Below the pieces are notes generated by a model that searched no databases, was not told the DNA's origin, and saw only the letters and a list, made by a program, of their open reading frames with translations. From a bacterium 1xD42-87 (lineage in GTDB: Bacteria; Bacillota; Clostridia; Lachnospirales; Lachnospiraceae), in contig RAYM01000027.1 of NCBI GenBank assembly GCA_003611805.1, positions 41,197-105,196 of the forward strand: a DNA stretch of 64,000 nucleotides. Direction: 5' to 3'. The translations under genes and the position numbers were made by a program. Below are positions 35,063 to 43,851 of this stretch, in pieces; within the stretch, counting starts at the first letter, position 1, and each line of letters begins with the position of its first letter.

Positions 35063-36904
35063 TTACGCAGCCCGCCCGCGCCCGAGCAACAGCAACGCCA
35101 GTACCGTAACCGACAACATCATCGGATAGAGATACCGGGTCAGCACACAGGGACCGAGAAGCACCGTTCCCGCGAGCGCCAGCAGATACACCGCCGGCAA
35201 TAACAGCCCCGTCTTTTTCAATCCGATACAGCAAAGACAGTAAAACAAAAGCAGATAGCAGTAGAAAGCCGGCTGCATCACGAGCGCCACGGGCGGACAG
35301 TACCGCCACAGTTCATCCCCCGCCGCAAAATACCGATAGAGAGACTGTAAAAGCTGCAGTTTCTGATGTCTCACATAGCCCGGCGCAAGCGCTTCCATAT
35401 AGGGCTGCTGGTCGCTCGGGTAGGTGATCTGCAGATATCCTTTCGCGTAGGTATACACATCATTCAAATATGACACGTCTGCCACATCCCACATCCCTTT
35501 ATTTTTTAACAGAAACGCCTGCAAATACTCTCCCGGATAACGAAGACCCAGAGAAACCCACTCTTTCGCAAATATTCGAAGTGTCTCCCCGTCTCCCGCA
35601 ATATCCTTCTTGCTCCTGTCGGCAATTACCGGCACATATTCCGGCAGATTCTCTCCCCACACCGCTGCAAGCGCCTCCCGGTCCTCCTGCGTCAGCTCCG
35701 CCTCATGGTACTGCACAACCCTTGCAATCTGCTGCGCCGGAACGCTCAGCATCTCTCTCGCATAAGTGTCGCTTGTCGCCGAAACCGCCTGCACCATCAG
35801 CGCATTGACAGCAAGATACAAAAGGAAAGCCGCCCCATGGGAAACACAGACCGTCCTAAAATAAGGTTTCCTGCGCAGGGAAGAAAAGGAAGCCGCCAGC
35901 ACATATAGAATCCATGCATAAACGCTGTTGTTGCGGAACAAAAGCAAAAGCACTGTCAATGCGGCGTAACGCACAAACCATCCATTTCCCGGCACCTCCT
36001 TCCCCGCCGCCAGTTCATAGGCGAACACCGTAAACATCATGGTGAGCGCCGCATATATGGTGTCCTTCGTGATGGAGACGGCCAGCATCCCGTGAGTCGG
36101 AAAAAACGCCGCGCACAGGACAAAGGCATAACAGAGCCATTTTGACACGCCATGTCTGCAAAGAAAGCAGTAGACATACGCAAAACATGCCGCCACCACC
36201 GCCATCTGCAAAAGGGAGTACAATGCCAGCCCTGCCCGGTCCGAATTCGGCAGAAAGGACAGCAGCTCTCCCACCGCGAGACACCCTTTCAGCATCAGTG
36301 TGTGAATCAGCGGGTGATGCGTGGTCAGACCGCTTACCCGGATCTGGTCAAGCTGAGGAATCACGTCATAAGCCATGATCGCCGGATAGTAGGTTGCAAA
36401 GGGAATACAGAATCCCCCGAAGATGGCTGCAAATGCGGCGGGGAAAGAGCCTCTCCTTTCGATGACCCGCCCTGCCGCATCGGTGCTTTTCGCCGCCTGC
36501 CGTCTCTCTATGCCATCCCCGGCAGCCTTCCCTGCCAGAAAGAAAAGCATATTCTGACCCGCAAAAGTAATCGGCGTAAAACAGAGCGCCCACAAAACCG
36601 CCTCCGGCACGCCGCAGATTCCCGGATGGCTATAGACAGCCCCCAGCACCTGCAAAGAGACAAACCCCGCCGCCAAAAGCGCTCGCACGGTTACAGGAAA
36701 AAAGACCCCCTCCAAAAACAAAGCCCCTTTCCAGAGACAGTACAGCCCGAAGAGCATAGCCAGGGGAAGGATCCCCATGGTATACACATTTCCCTGCGCA
36801 TGGAGAAGCTGAAAAATCCTTCCCGCGCAGATAACCGGCAGAAATGCAGAACCTCCTGTAAGCACAAGCTCCCGTACCGACATACCTTTTCCCATACTTT
36901 TCAT
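35063..36904 (-). CDS. Polytopic membrane protein, DUF6020-like
   Basis: 613 residues from the ATG at 36904, preceded by AGGGAGATCGGAT (the frame opens 35 codons upstream without a ribosome site). About thirteen hydrophobic helices. The central motif YYPAIMAYDVIPQLDQIRVSG and THHPLIHTLML followed by SITKDTIYAALTM match my memory of the DUF6020 family of uncharacterised GT-C-like membrane proteins. A soluble segment at about 400-540 contains TLRIFAKEWVSLGLRYPGEYL. It probably acts on the surface polymer. It is separated from the upstream GT2 gene by a hairpin-rich 187-nt gap. Confidence 0.75.
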   Translation of the reverse strand: MKSMGKGMSVRELVLTGGSAFLPVICAGRIFQLLHAQGNVYTMGILPLAMLFGLYCLWKGALFLEGVFFPVTVRALLAAGFVSLQVLGAVYSHPGICGVPEAVLWALCFTPITFAGQNMLFFLAGKAAGDGIERRQAAKSTDAAGRVIERRGSFPAAFAAIFGGFCIPFATYYPAIMAYDVIPQLDQIRVSGLTTHHPLIHTLMLKGCLAVGELLSFLPNSDRAGLALYSLLQMAVVAACFAYVYCFLCRHGVSKWLCYAFVLCAAFFPTHGMLAVSITKDTIYAALTMMFTVFAYELAAGKEVPGNGWFVRYAALTVLLLLFRNNSVYAWILYVLAASFSSLRRKPYFRTVCVSHGAAFLLYLAVNALMVQAVSATSDTYAREMLSVPAQQIARVVQYHEAELTQEDREALAAVWGENLPEYVPVIADRSKKDIAGDGETLRIFAKEWVSLGLRYPGEYLQAFLLKNKGMWDVADVSYLNDVYTYAKGYLQITYPSDQQPYMEALAPGYVRHQKLQLLQSLYRYFAAGDELWRYCPPVALVMQPAFYCYLLLFYCLCCIGLKKTGLLLPAVYLLALAGTVLLGPCVLTRYLYPMMLSVTVLALLLLGRGRAA

Positions 36905-37007
36905 ATCCGATCTCCCTGTCCAGAATAATTTGTTCTTCAGATTTTCACATACAGACCCGTACGATCGAGCAGGGAAGTGTTGTCTTCCCCAATTCGCCGC
37001 GCACCCC

Positions 37008-37090
37008 ATGCGCCGCTTTAGCGGTATACTTGCCCTGCAGGGAGCTGCGCATAATCAAGGGCATGTCCACTTTTGAACATGCCCTTGATT
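37008..37090. other. Structured intergenic segment: three-way junction followed by a strong hairpin
   Basis: ATGCGC (37008-37013) pairs with GCGCAT (37047-37052) and encloses CCGCT-TT-AGCGG (37013-37024) and CCCTG-CAGGG (37033-37042). Directly after comes AATCAAGGGCATGT (37053-37066), loop CCACTTTTGA, ACATGCCCTTGATT (37077-37090), then TTTATT on the plus strand. The final hairpin with its T-tail is a standard terminator on the plus strand, although both neighbouring genes are on the minus strand. It could be a terminator of a small plus-strand transcript, or a bidirectional structure. Confidence 0.6.
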
Positions 37091-37091
37091 T

Positions 37092-38024
37092 TTATTGATC
37101 CCTCAGCCGTCTTGTCACAAGAGTCAGCCGGTACTCAAAATCCCGCCTGTTTTTCAGCGCCATATTTGACAGCATCAGCCCCGCAAACAAAGACTGTAAT
37201 GCCGCCAGCCCGATAAACCCGCAGACAAAAAGAGTTGGAAACCTGTCCACCAGTCCCGTCTCAATATAAGTGATGAAAATCGGAATAAAAAGCACCACCG
37301 CAACCAGCGTCAGAATGACCGAACACAGCCCGAAAAAACCAAAGGGCTTGTAATCCCGATACAGTTTCATAATCGTATGGAGCACCTTAAATCCGTCCGA
37401 AAAGGTATTTAATTTCGATTCGCTGCCCTCAGGTCTGTCGCGGTAATCCACAATCACATTTTCAATTTGCATGTTATTATAAACCGCATGGATGGTCATT
37501 TCCGTCTCTATCTCAAAACCTGTGGAAAGCACTGGGAAAGTTTTTACAAAGCCGTAGCTGAACGCGCGGTACCCTGTCATAATGTCCTTGATATCACAAT
37601 GGAAAAGCCTGTTGATGCTGCCGCGCACGATGGAGTTGCCAAAATTGTGGAAAGGTCTTTTATTCTCCGTAAAATAAGTGGAGGAAAGCCTGTCTCCCAC
37701 CACCATGTCCGCGCTGTTGAGAAGCACCTTATCCACCATTTCCCTCGCATACTCCATGGGATAGGTATCGTCTCCGTCCACCATGATATAGCACTCCGCC
37801 TCTATCTCACGGAACATTCTGCGCATCACATTTCCTTTTCCCTGCATATGCTCATAGCGGATCACCGCACCGGCATCCCTCGCAAGTTCTACCGTCCGAT
37901 CGCTGGAATTATTATCGTAGACATAGATCACCGCCTCAGGCAGTGCCTCTCTGGCATCCCCAACTACCTTCGCAATAGTCTTTTCCTCATTATAACAGGG
38001 AATCAATACTGCTATCTTATCCAT
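37092..38024 (-). CDS. Family 2 glycosyltransferase, membrane-associated
   Basis: 310 residues. GT-A fold start AVLIPCYNEEKTIAKVV; metal-binding MVDGDDTYPMEYA; YRAFSYGFVKTFPVLSTGFEIETEM; then two C-terminal membrane helices (about 230-290). This is the dolichol-phosphate-mannose-synthase-like type, which makes polyprenyl-phosphate sugars on the cytoplasmic side, giving donors to GT-C enzymes. It follows MBOAT C by 71 nt and is probably in the same unit. Confidence 0.88.
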   Translation of the reverse strand: MDKIAVLIPCYNEEKTIAKVVGDAREALPEAVIYVYDNNSSDRTVELARDAGAVIRYEHMQGKGNVMRRMFREIEAECYIMVDGDDTYPMEYAREMVDKVLLNSADMVVGDRLSSTYFTENKRPFHNFGNSIVRGSINRLFHCDIKDIMTGYRAFSYGFVKTFPVLSTGFEIETEMTIHAVYNNMQIENVIVDYRDRPEGSESKLNTFSDGFKVLHTIMKLYRDYKPFGFFGLCSVILTLVAVVLFIPIFITYIETGLVDRFPTLFVCGFIGLAALQSLFAGLMLSNMALKNRRDFEYRLTLVTRRLRDQ

Positions 38025-38095
38025 TCTCCGTCTCCCGTACTCATAATCTTACTTTTCAGTTTACCACAGTTTTCCAATCTTTACTATCTGATTTT

Positions 38096-39631
38096 CTAAA
38101 ATCCCTGATAGATAAACTCCGCCGCGCTGTACCCCGGTCCGTAATATCCCAAAAGAATAACTGCAAGCAGGAGCGCGTACCATAAAATCCAGCGGAGGGG
38201 AAGCGGCTTTTTCGCGATGGACTCCCGCACCGGTTCTTTTCTCTGCCGCAGGGATACTGCCCACAGAAGAAGGAGCGAAAGAACCGTGACCGCCGTCTCG
38301 ATCCCGTCAAGGCCGAGCTGTAATAAAGAACCGTCCCAGAGAATCTGTGGATTCCACACGCGCGCCGATTCTCCCAGCATAGCGAACGCGTCACCCAGGG
38401 AAGCGGCACGGAAAAACAGGTCGCCGACACACACCAGAAAGAACGTTCGCAGAATGCGGACACCGCTTAAAAACCGTCCCTCCCCGTCCAGATGGAGACG
38501 CGCATTCAGACGCGCAAACGGCGGCGCCAGCAGCTCCTCCATTACAATATAAAACCAGTGCAGCAGCCCGGAACCGATCACAAATTTCCAGTCGCCGCCG
38601 TGCCAGATACCCACTGTCAGCCACAGAACGAACATAGCCGTAAAAGTGGCGTACTGTTTCCCGCGCTTTTTGCCAAATTTCTTTTTAAAGGACTGATTCA
38701 AGTTTGTAAAAAGTTTTGAACGAAGAAGCGGATAAAAAACATAATCCTTCATCCACACGCCAAGCGTAATGTGCCATCTGCGCCAGTATTCCGCCACGCT
38801 CTTTGAAAAAAAGGGCGTCTGGAAATTTTCCGGCAGGGCGATGCCTAGGCTTTGCGACAGCCCGAGCACAATGTCCATGCAGCCAGAAAAATCCGTGTAC
38901 AGCTGCAACGCATAACAGCCAGTCGCCACCCAGATATAAGCGCCCGGATAGCTTGCATAATCCCCATAAACCGTATTCACCAAAACGCCGAGCCGCTCAG
39001 CAATCACCAGCTTTTTAAAAAAGCCCCAGATCATGCGCTGAAGCCCCTGCGTCACCTGCCTGTAATCAAAGTCGTGAGACGCAAAAAACTGTTCCGCATG
39101 CTCTCTGTACTTTAAGATTGGTCCGGAAATCAGATTCGGAAAATACAGCCCGTAAAGTGCAAGCTTACCGAAATTTTTCTGCGCATCCGCCAGTCCGTAG
39201 TAAACGTCGATCACATAGCCCAGCAGGGAAAAGGTATAAAAACTGACTCCCAGCGGCGCCAGGAAATCCACGCCGGAAACCAGCTCTTTCGGACCGCCGA
39301 ACAGAGCAGCCGCGCCGTTTAGCGTATTAACCAGAAAATTAACATACTTAAGGGCAAAGAGAATACCGACATTGACTAATATAGTCACTACAAGAATGCC
39401 CCTGCGCCTCTTATCCTCCTCCGCAGGCGTCCCGGAAAGCATTCTTGCCCCCGCATAGCAGGCACCCACCGACACAAGCGGGTAGATGAGCAGCGCCCCC
39501 TGCCCCGCAAGCAAACAGTACGCGACGCTTCCCATCAAAAGAAATCCCCACTGGAACTTACGGGGGATACAGTAATATACAACTAATAAAACGGTAAAAA
39601 AACACAAAAAATAAAAGGAAGTGATACCCAT
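38096..39631 (-). CDS. MBOAT family O-acyltransferase (copy C)
   Basis: 511 residues, the most divergent of the four copies. It keeps YFPNLISGPILKY, LQLYTDFSGCMDIV, EYWRRWHITLGVWMKDYV and the His motif VGIWHGGDW (H344), but lacks the PLGGNRKG segment, replaced by PLLRSKLFTN and a basic KKKFGKKRGKQY stretch. It starts MGITSFYF instead of MLFNS. It has no SGNH gene beside it; the GT2 downstream is the only neighbour. It may work with an SGNH protein encoded elsewhere in the window, for example 31761-32873. Confidence 0.92.
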   Translation of the reverse strand: MGITSFYFLCFFTVLLVVYYCIPRKFQWGFLLMGSVAYCLLAGQGALLIYPLVSVGACYAGARMLSGTPAEEDKRRRGILVVTILVNVGILFALKYVNFLVNTLNGAAALFGGPKELVSGVDFLAPLGVSFYTFSLLGYVIDVYYGLADAQKNFGKLALYGLYFPNLISGPILKYREHAEQFFASHDFDYRQVTQGLQRMIWGFFKKLVIAERLGVLVNTVYGDYASYPGAYIWVATGCYALQLYTDFSGCMDIVLGLSQSLGIALPENFQTPFFSKSVAEYWRRWHITLGVWMKDYVFYPLLRSKLFTNLNQSFKKKFGKKRGKQYATFTAMFVLWLTVGIWHGGDWKFVIGSGLLHWFYIVMEELLAPPFARLNARLHLDGEGRFLSGVRILRTFFLVCVGDLFFRAASLGDAFAMLGESARVWNPQILWDGSLLQLGLDGIETAVTVLSLLLLWAVSLRQRKEPVRESIAKKPLPLRWILWYALLLAVILLGYYGPGYSAAEFIYQGF

Positions 39632-39650
39632 ATTTTATCCGCCTCCGCTT

Positions 39651-39656
39651 TCACTA
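39651..39656 (-). promoter_or_regulatory. Extended -10 for MBOAT C
   Basis: TATAGT on the minus strand preceded by TGTGC, so TGC-TATAGT. The best -35, TGGAAA (39676-39681), has a 19-nt spacer. It overlaps the divergent promoter at 39667-39695. Confidence 0.45.
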
Positions 39657-39666
39657 TAGCACATGG

Positions 39667-39695
39667 TTGTAAATATTTCCACAATGCAGTAAAAT
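39667..39695 (+). promoter_or_regulatory. Promoter for the GtrII-MBOAT D-SGNH operon
   Basis: TTGTAA (39667-39672), 17-nt spacer, TAAAAT (39690-39695). About 24-30 nt upstream of the start codons. Confidence 0.65.
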
Positions 39696-39718
39696 AATTA
39701 GCAGAAACGGAGGGTACA

Positions 39719-41248
39719 GTGTCAATGAAAAATCAAAAATTTCCCGTGTGGCTCATGATAGAGCAGAAGGATCGGGCTCTCTTTGCTGCCCTGACGGTTA
39801 TGTATGGCATTTATGTTCTTCCTATTCTTCTTGCAAACCGTCTGTATCAGGATGATCTCTCCCGCAGTCTCCTCGGCGTTACCGGTTGGAATAACGATGC
39901 CAGACCGCTCACAGAGCAGATCGTAATCTGGCTGTGCGGCGGTTCTCCCATAAATGATATACATCCGCTTCCCCTCCTTTTATCCGTTCTCCTCTTAGCT
40001 TATACAGTCACGCTATACGCGAAGCGTTATCAGCTTGGAGACAGTCATATGTTTCCCGCTATTTGCATTGGTTTTCTGGTGATTGCAAATCCATTCCTCC
40101 TGTCAAACCTGTCTTACCGGTTTGACTGCTTCACCATGATTCTGGCTCTTTGCGCAACGATTCTGCCCTATGTGGTTCCTGTGAAAAAAGCCTTATGGAA
40201 AGTTTTTCTTTTTTCCTTGTTCATGTGTCTTATCACTCTCACCACCTACCAGCCTGCATGCGGCATCTATATCAGTCTCTGGTTTCTGGAAGTGTTTTTT
40301 ATGCTCTTTGCAGAACGCATAGATCTGCCCAGACTTTTTATACGGGGTACTGCCTGCCTGTTAAGCGTTGTGCTCTATAAATATTTTGTGTTAAACCGCT
40401 ATATCCGTCCGGCAAATGGCGGATGGCAGCCCGATGCCTACAGTTTCGCGTGGCGTTCCAAAGACGGGCTTTTCTCCGGCGTCATCTCGAACTTTCAAAA
40501 CTTCATTCGCTATGTCGATACTGCTCTGCAGGGTATCCCCACGATTCTGCTGCTGCTTTTTGCCATTCTCACTCTGTCCGGCACGGTTCTCACGGGGCTT
40601 GTCCTTATCAGGCAGAAAAAACCTTTATACCAGAGGATTTTATCTCTTGTGTACCTGCTTCTTCTCCCGATTTTCGTAGTGTTGGGAGCTGTCGGTCCTC
40701 TTTTGGTTCTACGCCCCTCGTCTTTCAGCATAAGCGCGCACTCTCTGCTTTGCCTCTGCAGCTTCGGCATATGGGCGGGTATGATGATTTCAGCCCTTTA
40801 TCCCCGGCTGCCTAGGCTCAGTCCGCTGCTTTTCCTTCCCTGCATGATTTGGGGTCTGTCCTTTTCCTGCTGCTATGGAAATGCGCTGACCGGTCAGAAA
40901 CAGTACGAAGAATACCTGACCTACAGCATAGCCCATGATGTGGAAACCATAAATGCGGACGGCTCTATCCATGCACTCTCGGTATCCGGCAGAGCGCCGC
41001 ACTCTCCGCAGGTAGCTCGGCTCAATGAAAAATACCCTCTTTTCCGCAATCTGGTTCCAACCTACCTGACAAACTCCTCCTATATGGGCGGCGTGCTGCT
41101 CCTGCATTACACGCAGGAACCTTTCACTTATGAAACACTGACCGAAGAAGACCAGAATTTGATTGACAACACGGAACCTTCTTCTGTAAACAGCGTCTAT
41201 GCCTGCTACAAAAACGGGGACAAAATTATTATCCTCTTTAATCTTTAA
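39719..41248 (+). CDS. GtrII-type membrane glucosyltransferase
   Basis: 509 residues from a GTG at 39719, or 507 from the ATG at 39725; GGAGG lies 5 nt before the GTG and 11 nt before the ATG. About ten helices with the early acidic motif NRLYQDDLSRSLLGVTGWNNDARPLTEQI after the first helix, a layout typical of the glucosyl-transferase-II family (Pfam Glucos_trans_II). Members take glucose from undecaprenyl-phosphate-glucose and add it to a surface polymer; the short soluble C-terminus is typical. It starts a three-gene plus-strand operon with MBOAT D (21 nt gap) and its SGNH partner, so glucosylation and acylation may act on the same polymer. Confidence 0.85.
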   Translation: MSMKNQKFPVWLMIEQKDRALFAALTVMYGIYVLPILLANRLYQDDLSRSLLGVTGWNNDARPLTEQIVIWLCGGSPINDIHPLPLLLSVLLLAYTVTLYAKRYQLGDSHMFPAICIGFLVIANPFLLSNLSYRFDCFTMILALCATILPYVVPVKKALWKVFLFSLFMCLITLTTYQPACGIYISLWFLEVFFMLFAERIDLPRLFIRGTACLLSVVLYKYFVLNRYIRPANGGWQPDAYSFAWRSKDGLFSGVISNFQNFIRYVDTALQGIPTILLLLFAILTLSGTVLTGLVLIRQKKPLYQRILSLVYLLLLPIFVVLGAVGPLLVLRPSSFSISAHSLLCLCSFGIWAGMMISALYPRLPRLSPLLFLPCMIWGLSFSCCYGNALTGQKQYEEYLTYSIAHDVETINADGSIHALSVSGRAPHSPQVARLNEKYPLFRNLVPTYLTNSSYMGGVLLLHYTQEPFTYETLTEEDQNLIDNTEPSSVNSVYACYKNGDKIIILFNL

Positions 41249-41269
41249 ATAGGCGGAACGGAGGCTACC

Positions 41270-42715
41270 ATGCTATTTAATTCCATGACTTTCGCCGTCT
41301 TTTTGCTGACGGTATTTATACTGTACCATATTGTGCCTGTCAGATTCCGATGGGTTTTCCTTCTTGCGGCAAGCTATGCCTTTTACATGAATCTGCATGC
41401 CGCTTACGGTCTCCTGCTGCTTTTTAGCACAGTGCTTACCTACTTTCTGGCTTTGGAACTGGAAAAAACACCGGCTCAGACAAAAAGAAAACTTTGTCTT
41501 CTGGGTGGTGTCCTGCCCCTTGTGGCGGTCCTTCTGCTTTTCAAACTGGGCGCTCCCGTCATCAACCGCATCAATGCCCTGATTGGCGCCGGACGACTGG
41601 CGCTGCAGCCCCTAACTTTGAAAATCCTGCTGCCCGCGGGCGTTTCTTTCTATTTCTTTCAGTCCATGGGGTATCTTATCGACGTTTACAGAGGGAAAAT
41701 TCACGCGGAACGGCACTTTGGCTATCATGCCCTCTTTGTCTCCTTTTTCCCGCAGCTGCTTGCCGGTCCCATAGGCAGGGCGGACGCGCTTTTGCCGCAG
41801 CTCAAAAAGGAACGGCGCTTTGATTATGAAAGTGTGACCTACGGGCTGAAGCTGATGGCGTGGGGGTATTTCAAAAAGCTGGTGATCGCGGACGTCTTCG
41901 CCGCTACCGTAAACAAAGTGTACGACAATGCGCACAGCTATGTTGGTCTTGTTTTCATCATAGTAACGGTGATGTTTGCCATCGAAATCTACTGTGACTT
42001 TTCGGGCTATTCAGATATCGCCATCGGCTGTGCAAAGCTTTTCGGCATAGAACTGGCGACAAACTTTAAAAGCCCTTACCTGTCTTTCTCCATTAAGGAA
42101 TTTTGGAGCCGCTGGCATATTTCGCTTTCCACCTGGTTCCGGGACTATGTCTATATTCCCCTCGGCGGCAGCCGGGTGCCGAAATGGCGTAACTGTCTGA
42201 ATCTCCTTATCACCTTTCTGGTGAGCGGATACTGGCACGGCAGCAGCCTGACCTATATTTTCTGGGGCGCGGTTCACGGTCTTTTGCAGATTGTAGAAAC
42301 CTTTATCTACCCAAAGACAAGACGGGGTGTACCTGTCACCCGCAAAAAACATTGGTGGCAGCTCCCCATAACCTTTTCCATACTCTGCTTTACATGGATC
42401 TTTTTCCGTGCCAACACTATTCAGGACGCATTCTGGATTATTTCAAGGCTGTTCTGGGATATCGGCAGACCCGTAAATTATCTGAAAACCGCAGTGATCT
42501 GTCTGGACATGCCCTATTTAACGATGTTTGGCATGATGCTGCCGGCGGCGGCGCTGTTGCTCTATGATATGTTATCTTTAAAGCAGGACGTAATCGCTCT
42601 GGTCTCCCGGCAGCGGGCTCCCATTCGCTGGGGCGTCTATGTAGTGCTGCTGGTGGTGATCGCGCTGTTCTCCCATAAGGGAATTGCGACGGAGTTTATT
42701 TATTTTCAGTTTTGA
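41270..42715 (+). CDS. MBOAT family O-acyltransferase (copy D)
   Basis: 481 residues. MLFNSMTFAVFLL; FVSFFPQLLAGPIGRADALL; IYCDFSGYSDIAIGCAKLFG; EFWSRWHISLSTWFRDYVYIPLGG; SGYWHGSS with H323. Closest to copy B. The ribosome site GGAGG precedes the start at seven nucleotides. It is followed after 53 nt by its SGNH-like partner, making a compact acylation cassette with the GtrII-type glucosyltransferase upstream. Confidence 0.95.
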   Translation: MLFNSMTFAVFLLTVFILYHIVPVRFRWVFLLAASYAFYMNLHAAYGLLLLFSTVLTYFLALELEKTPAQTKRKLCLLGGVLPLVAVLLLFKLGAPVINRINALIGAGRLALQPLTLKILLPAGVSFYFFQSMGYLIDVYRGKIHAERHFGYHALFVSFFPQLLAGPIGRADALLPQLKKERRFDYESVTYGLKLMAWGYFKKLVIADVFAATVNKVYDNAHSYVGLVFIIVTVMFAIEIYCDFSGYSDIAIGCAKLFGIELATNFKSPYLSFSIKEFWSRWHISLSTWFRDYVYIPLGGSRVPKWRNCLNLLITFLVSGYWHGSSLTYIFWGAVHGLLQIVETFIYPKTRRGVPVTRKKHWWQLPITFSILCFTWIFFRANTIQDAFWIISRLFWDIGRPVNYLKTAVICLDMPYLTMFGMMLPAAALLLYDMLSLKQDVIALVSRQRAPIRWGVYVVLLVVIALFSHKGIATEFIYFQF

Positions 42716-42768
42716 GTTATTTATTAAAAATTGTGCAATAGCCAGTATTGCATGAAAGGAAAACCTGA

Positions 42769-43758
42769 ATGAACAGAAAAAAACCTATTCTCGTATTTAT
42801 TGCCAAGTGTATCTGTATCCCCGCTACGGCGGTTTTGATTCTATTTCTTTTGGATATTCCATATCGGAAAATCGACGATGAAAAGTATATGGACATGTGG
42901 AATCTGCGGATGCTGGGAAACCAGATTAATGAGGTGGAGATCGCCAATGTTGGCAGTTCGCACGGCGCTTACGACTTTGTTTACGATGCGTTGACGGAGG
43001 ACGGGTACTCCTGCTTTAACTTTGGCAGCGTAAGCCAGACGTACCAGTATGATCTCGCTCTGCTAAGGGAGTACGGAAAACATCTGGACGAAGGCTGTGT
43101 GCTGTTCATTCCCGTCTCCTACTTTTCCTTCAACAATGAGACGGTGAACGAAACCGAAGCGCAGGCTCTGTCCGTAAAATACTACCACTGTCTCTCCCCG
43201 AAAAATGTGCCGGACTACGACCTCTACACGGATATCGTGACAACCCGGCTGCCGATTCTCTCCGCCGGGGAAGATCTGCTAAAACTGCTGCCGGAGTTTC
43301 CACTCTCCCTGAAAGTATTTGCAGCGGAGGAGAACCCAGACGCACCCGGAATGGACGAAGCTGCCGTCGCAGAGTTCGCGAACCGTGCCGCGTCACGCTA
43401 TGACCGACATTTTAACAACAAGGAAAATCTCTTTTTACCCGAACGTGAAGAGCAGCTCCTCTCCCTGATCGACTACTGCAAAGAGCACGAGCTCACGCCC
43501 GTGCTCATCACCACGCCTTTTTCTTCCTACTACAACGCGCCGGTATCCGAAACGTTTTTTGACCAGTTTTACAGTACGGTCAACCGCATTTCATCTGACA
43601 CAGGCGTCAGTTATTACGACTACTCCCACGACGCGCGTTTCAGTGAAAATCTGGCTTACTTTTCGGATTCCGACCATCTGAATGCGGAGGGAGCGGCATA
43701 TTTCATGGAAATCATCACGGAAGAGGTGCCGGAGCTGCGGGACGTGCTGGGTAGATGA
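42769..43758 (+). CDS. SGNH-like partner of MBOAT D
   Basis: 329 residues with one N-terminal helix (about 10-30) and an extracytoplasmic domain. IANVGSSHGAYDF gives the nucleophile block (G62-S63-S64-H65) and FSDSDHLNAEGAAYF the catalytic Asp/His block. This is the same GSSH / DHLN pattern as DltD-like and MBOAT-associated SGNH proteins, but shorter than the paralogues at 12911-15818. AAAGGA lies before the start. It converges with the DUF4143 ATPase gene. Confidence 0.85.
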   Translation: MNRKKPILVFIAKCICIPATAVLILFLLDIPYRKIDDEKYMDMWNLRMLGNQINEVEIANVGSSHGAYDFVYDALTEDGYSCFNFGSVSQTYQYDLALLREYGKHLDEGCVLFIPVSYFSFNNETVNETEAQALSVKYYHCLSPKNVPDYDLYTDIVTTRLPILSAGEDLLKLLPEFPLSLKVFAAEENPDAPGMDEAAVAEFANRAASRYDRHFNNKENLFLPEREEQLLSLIDYCKEHELTPVLITTPFSSYYNAPVSETFFDQFYSTVNRISSDTGVSYYDYSHDARFSENLAYFSDSDHLNAEGAAYFMEIITEEVPELRDVLGR

Positions 43759-43851
43759 CAGCATATGCAGCCAATGTTTTTGTTGCAAAAGCGGGACGGC
43801 TATTTCATACTTTTCAGATTCAAAATGGCTGCGATTAGTAAATTGCACACC

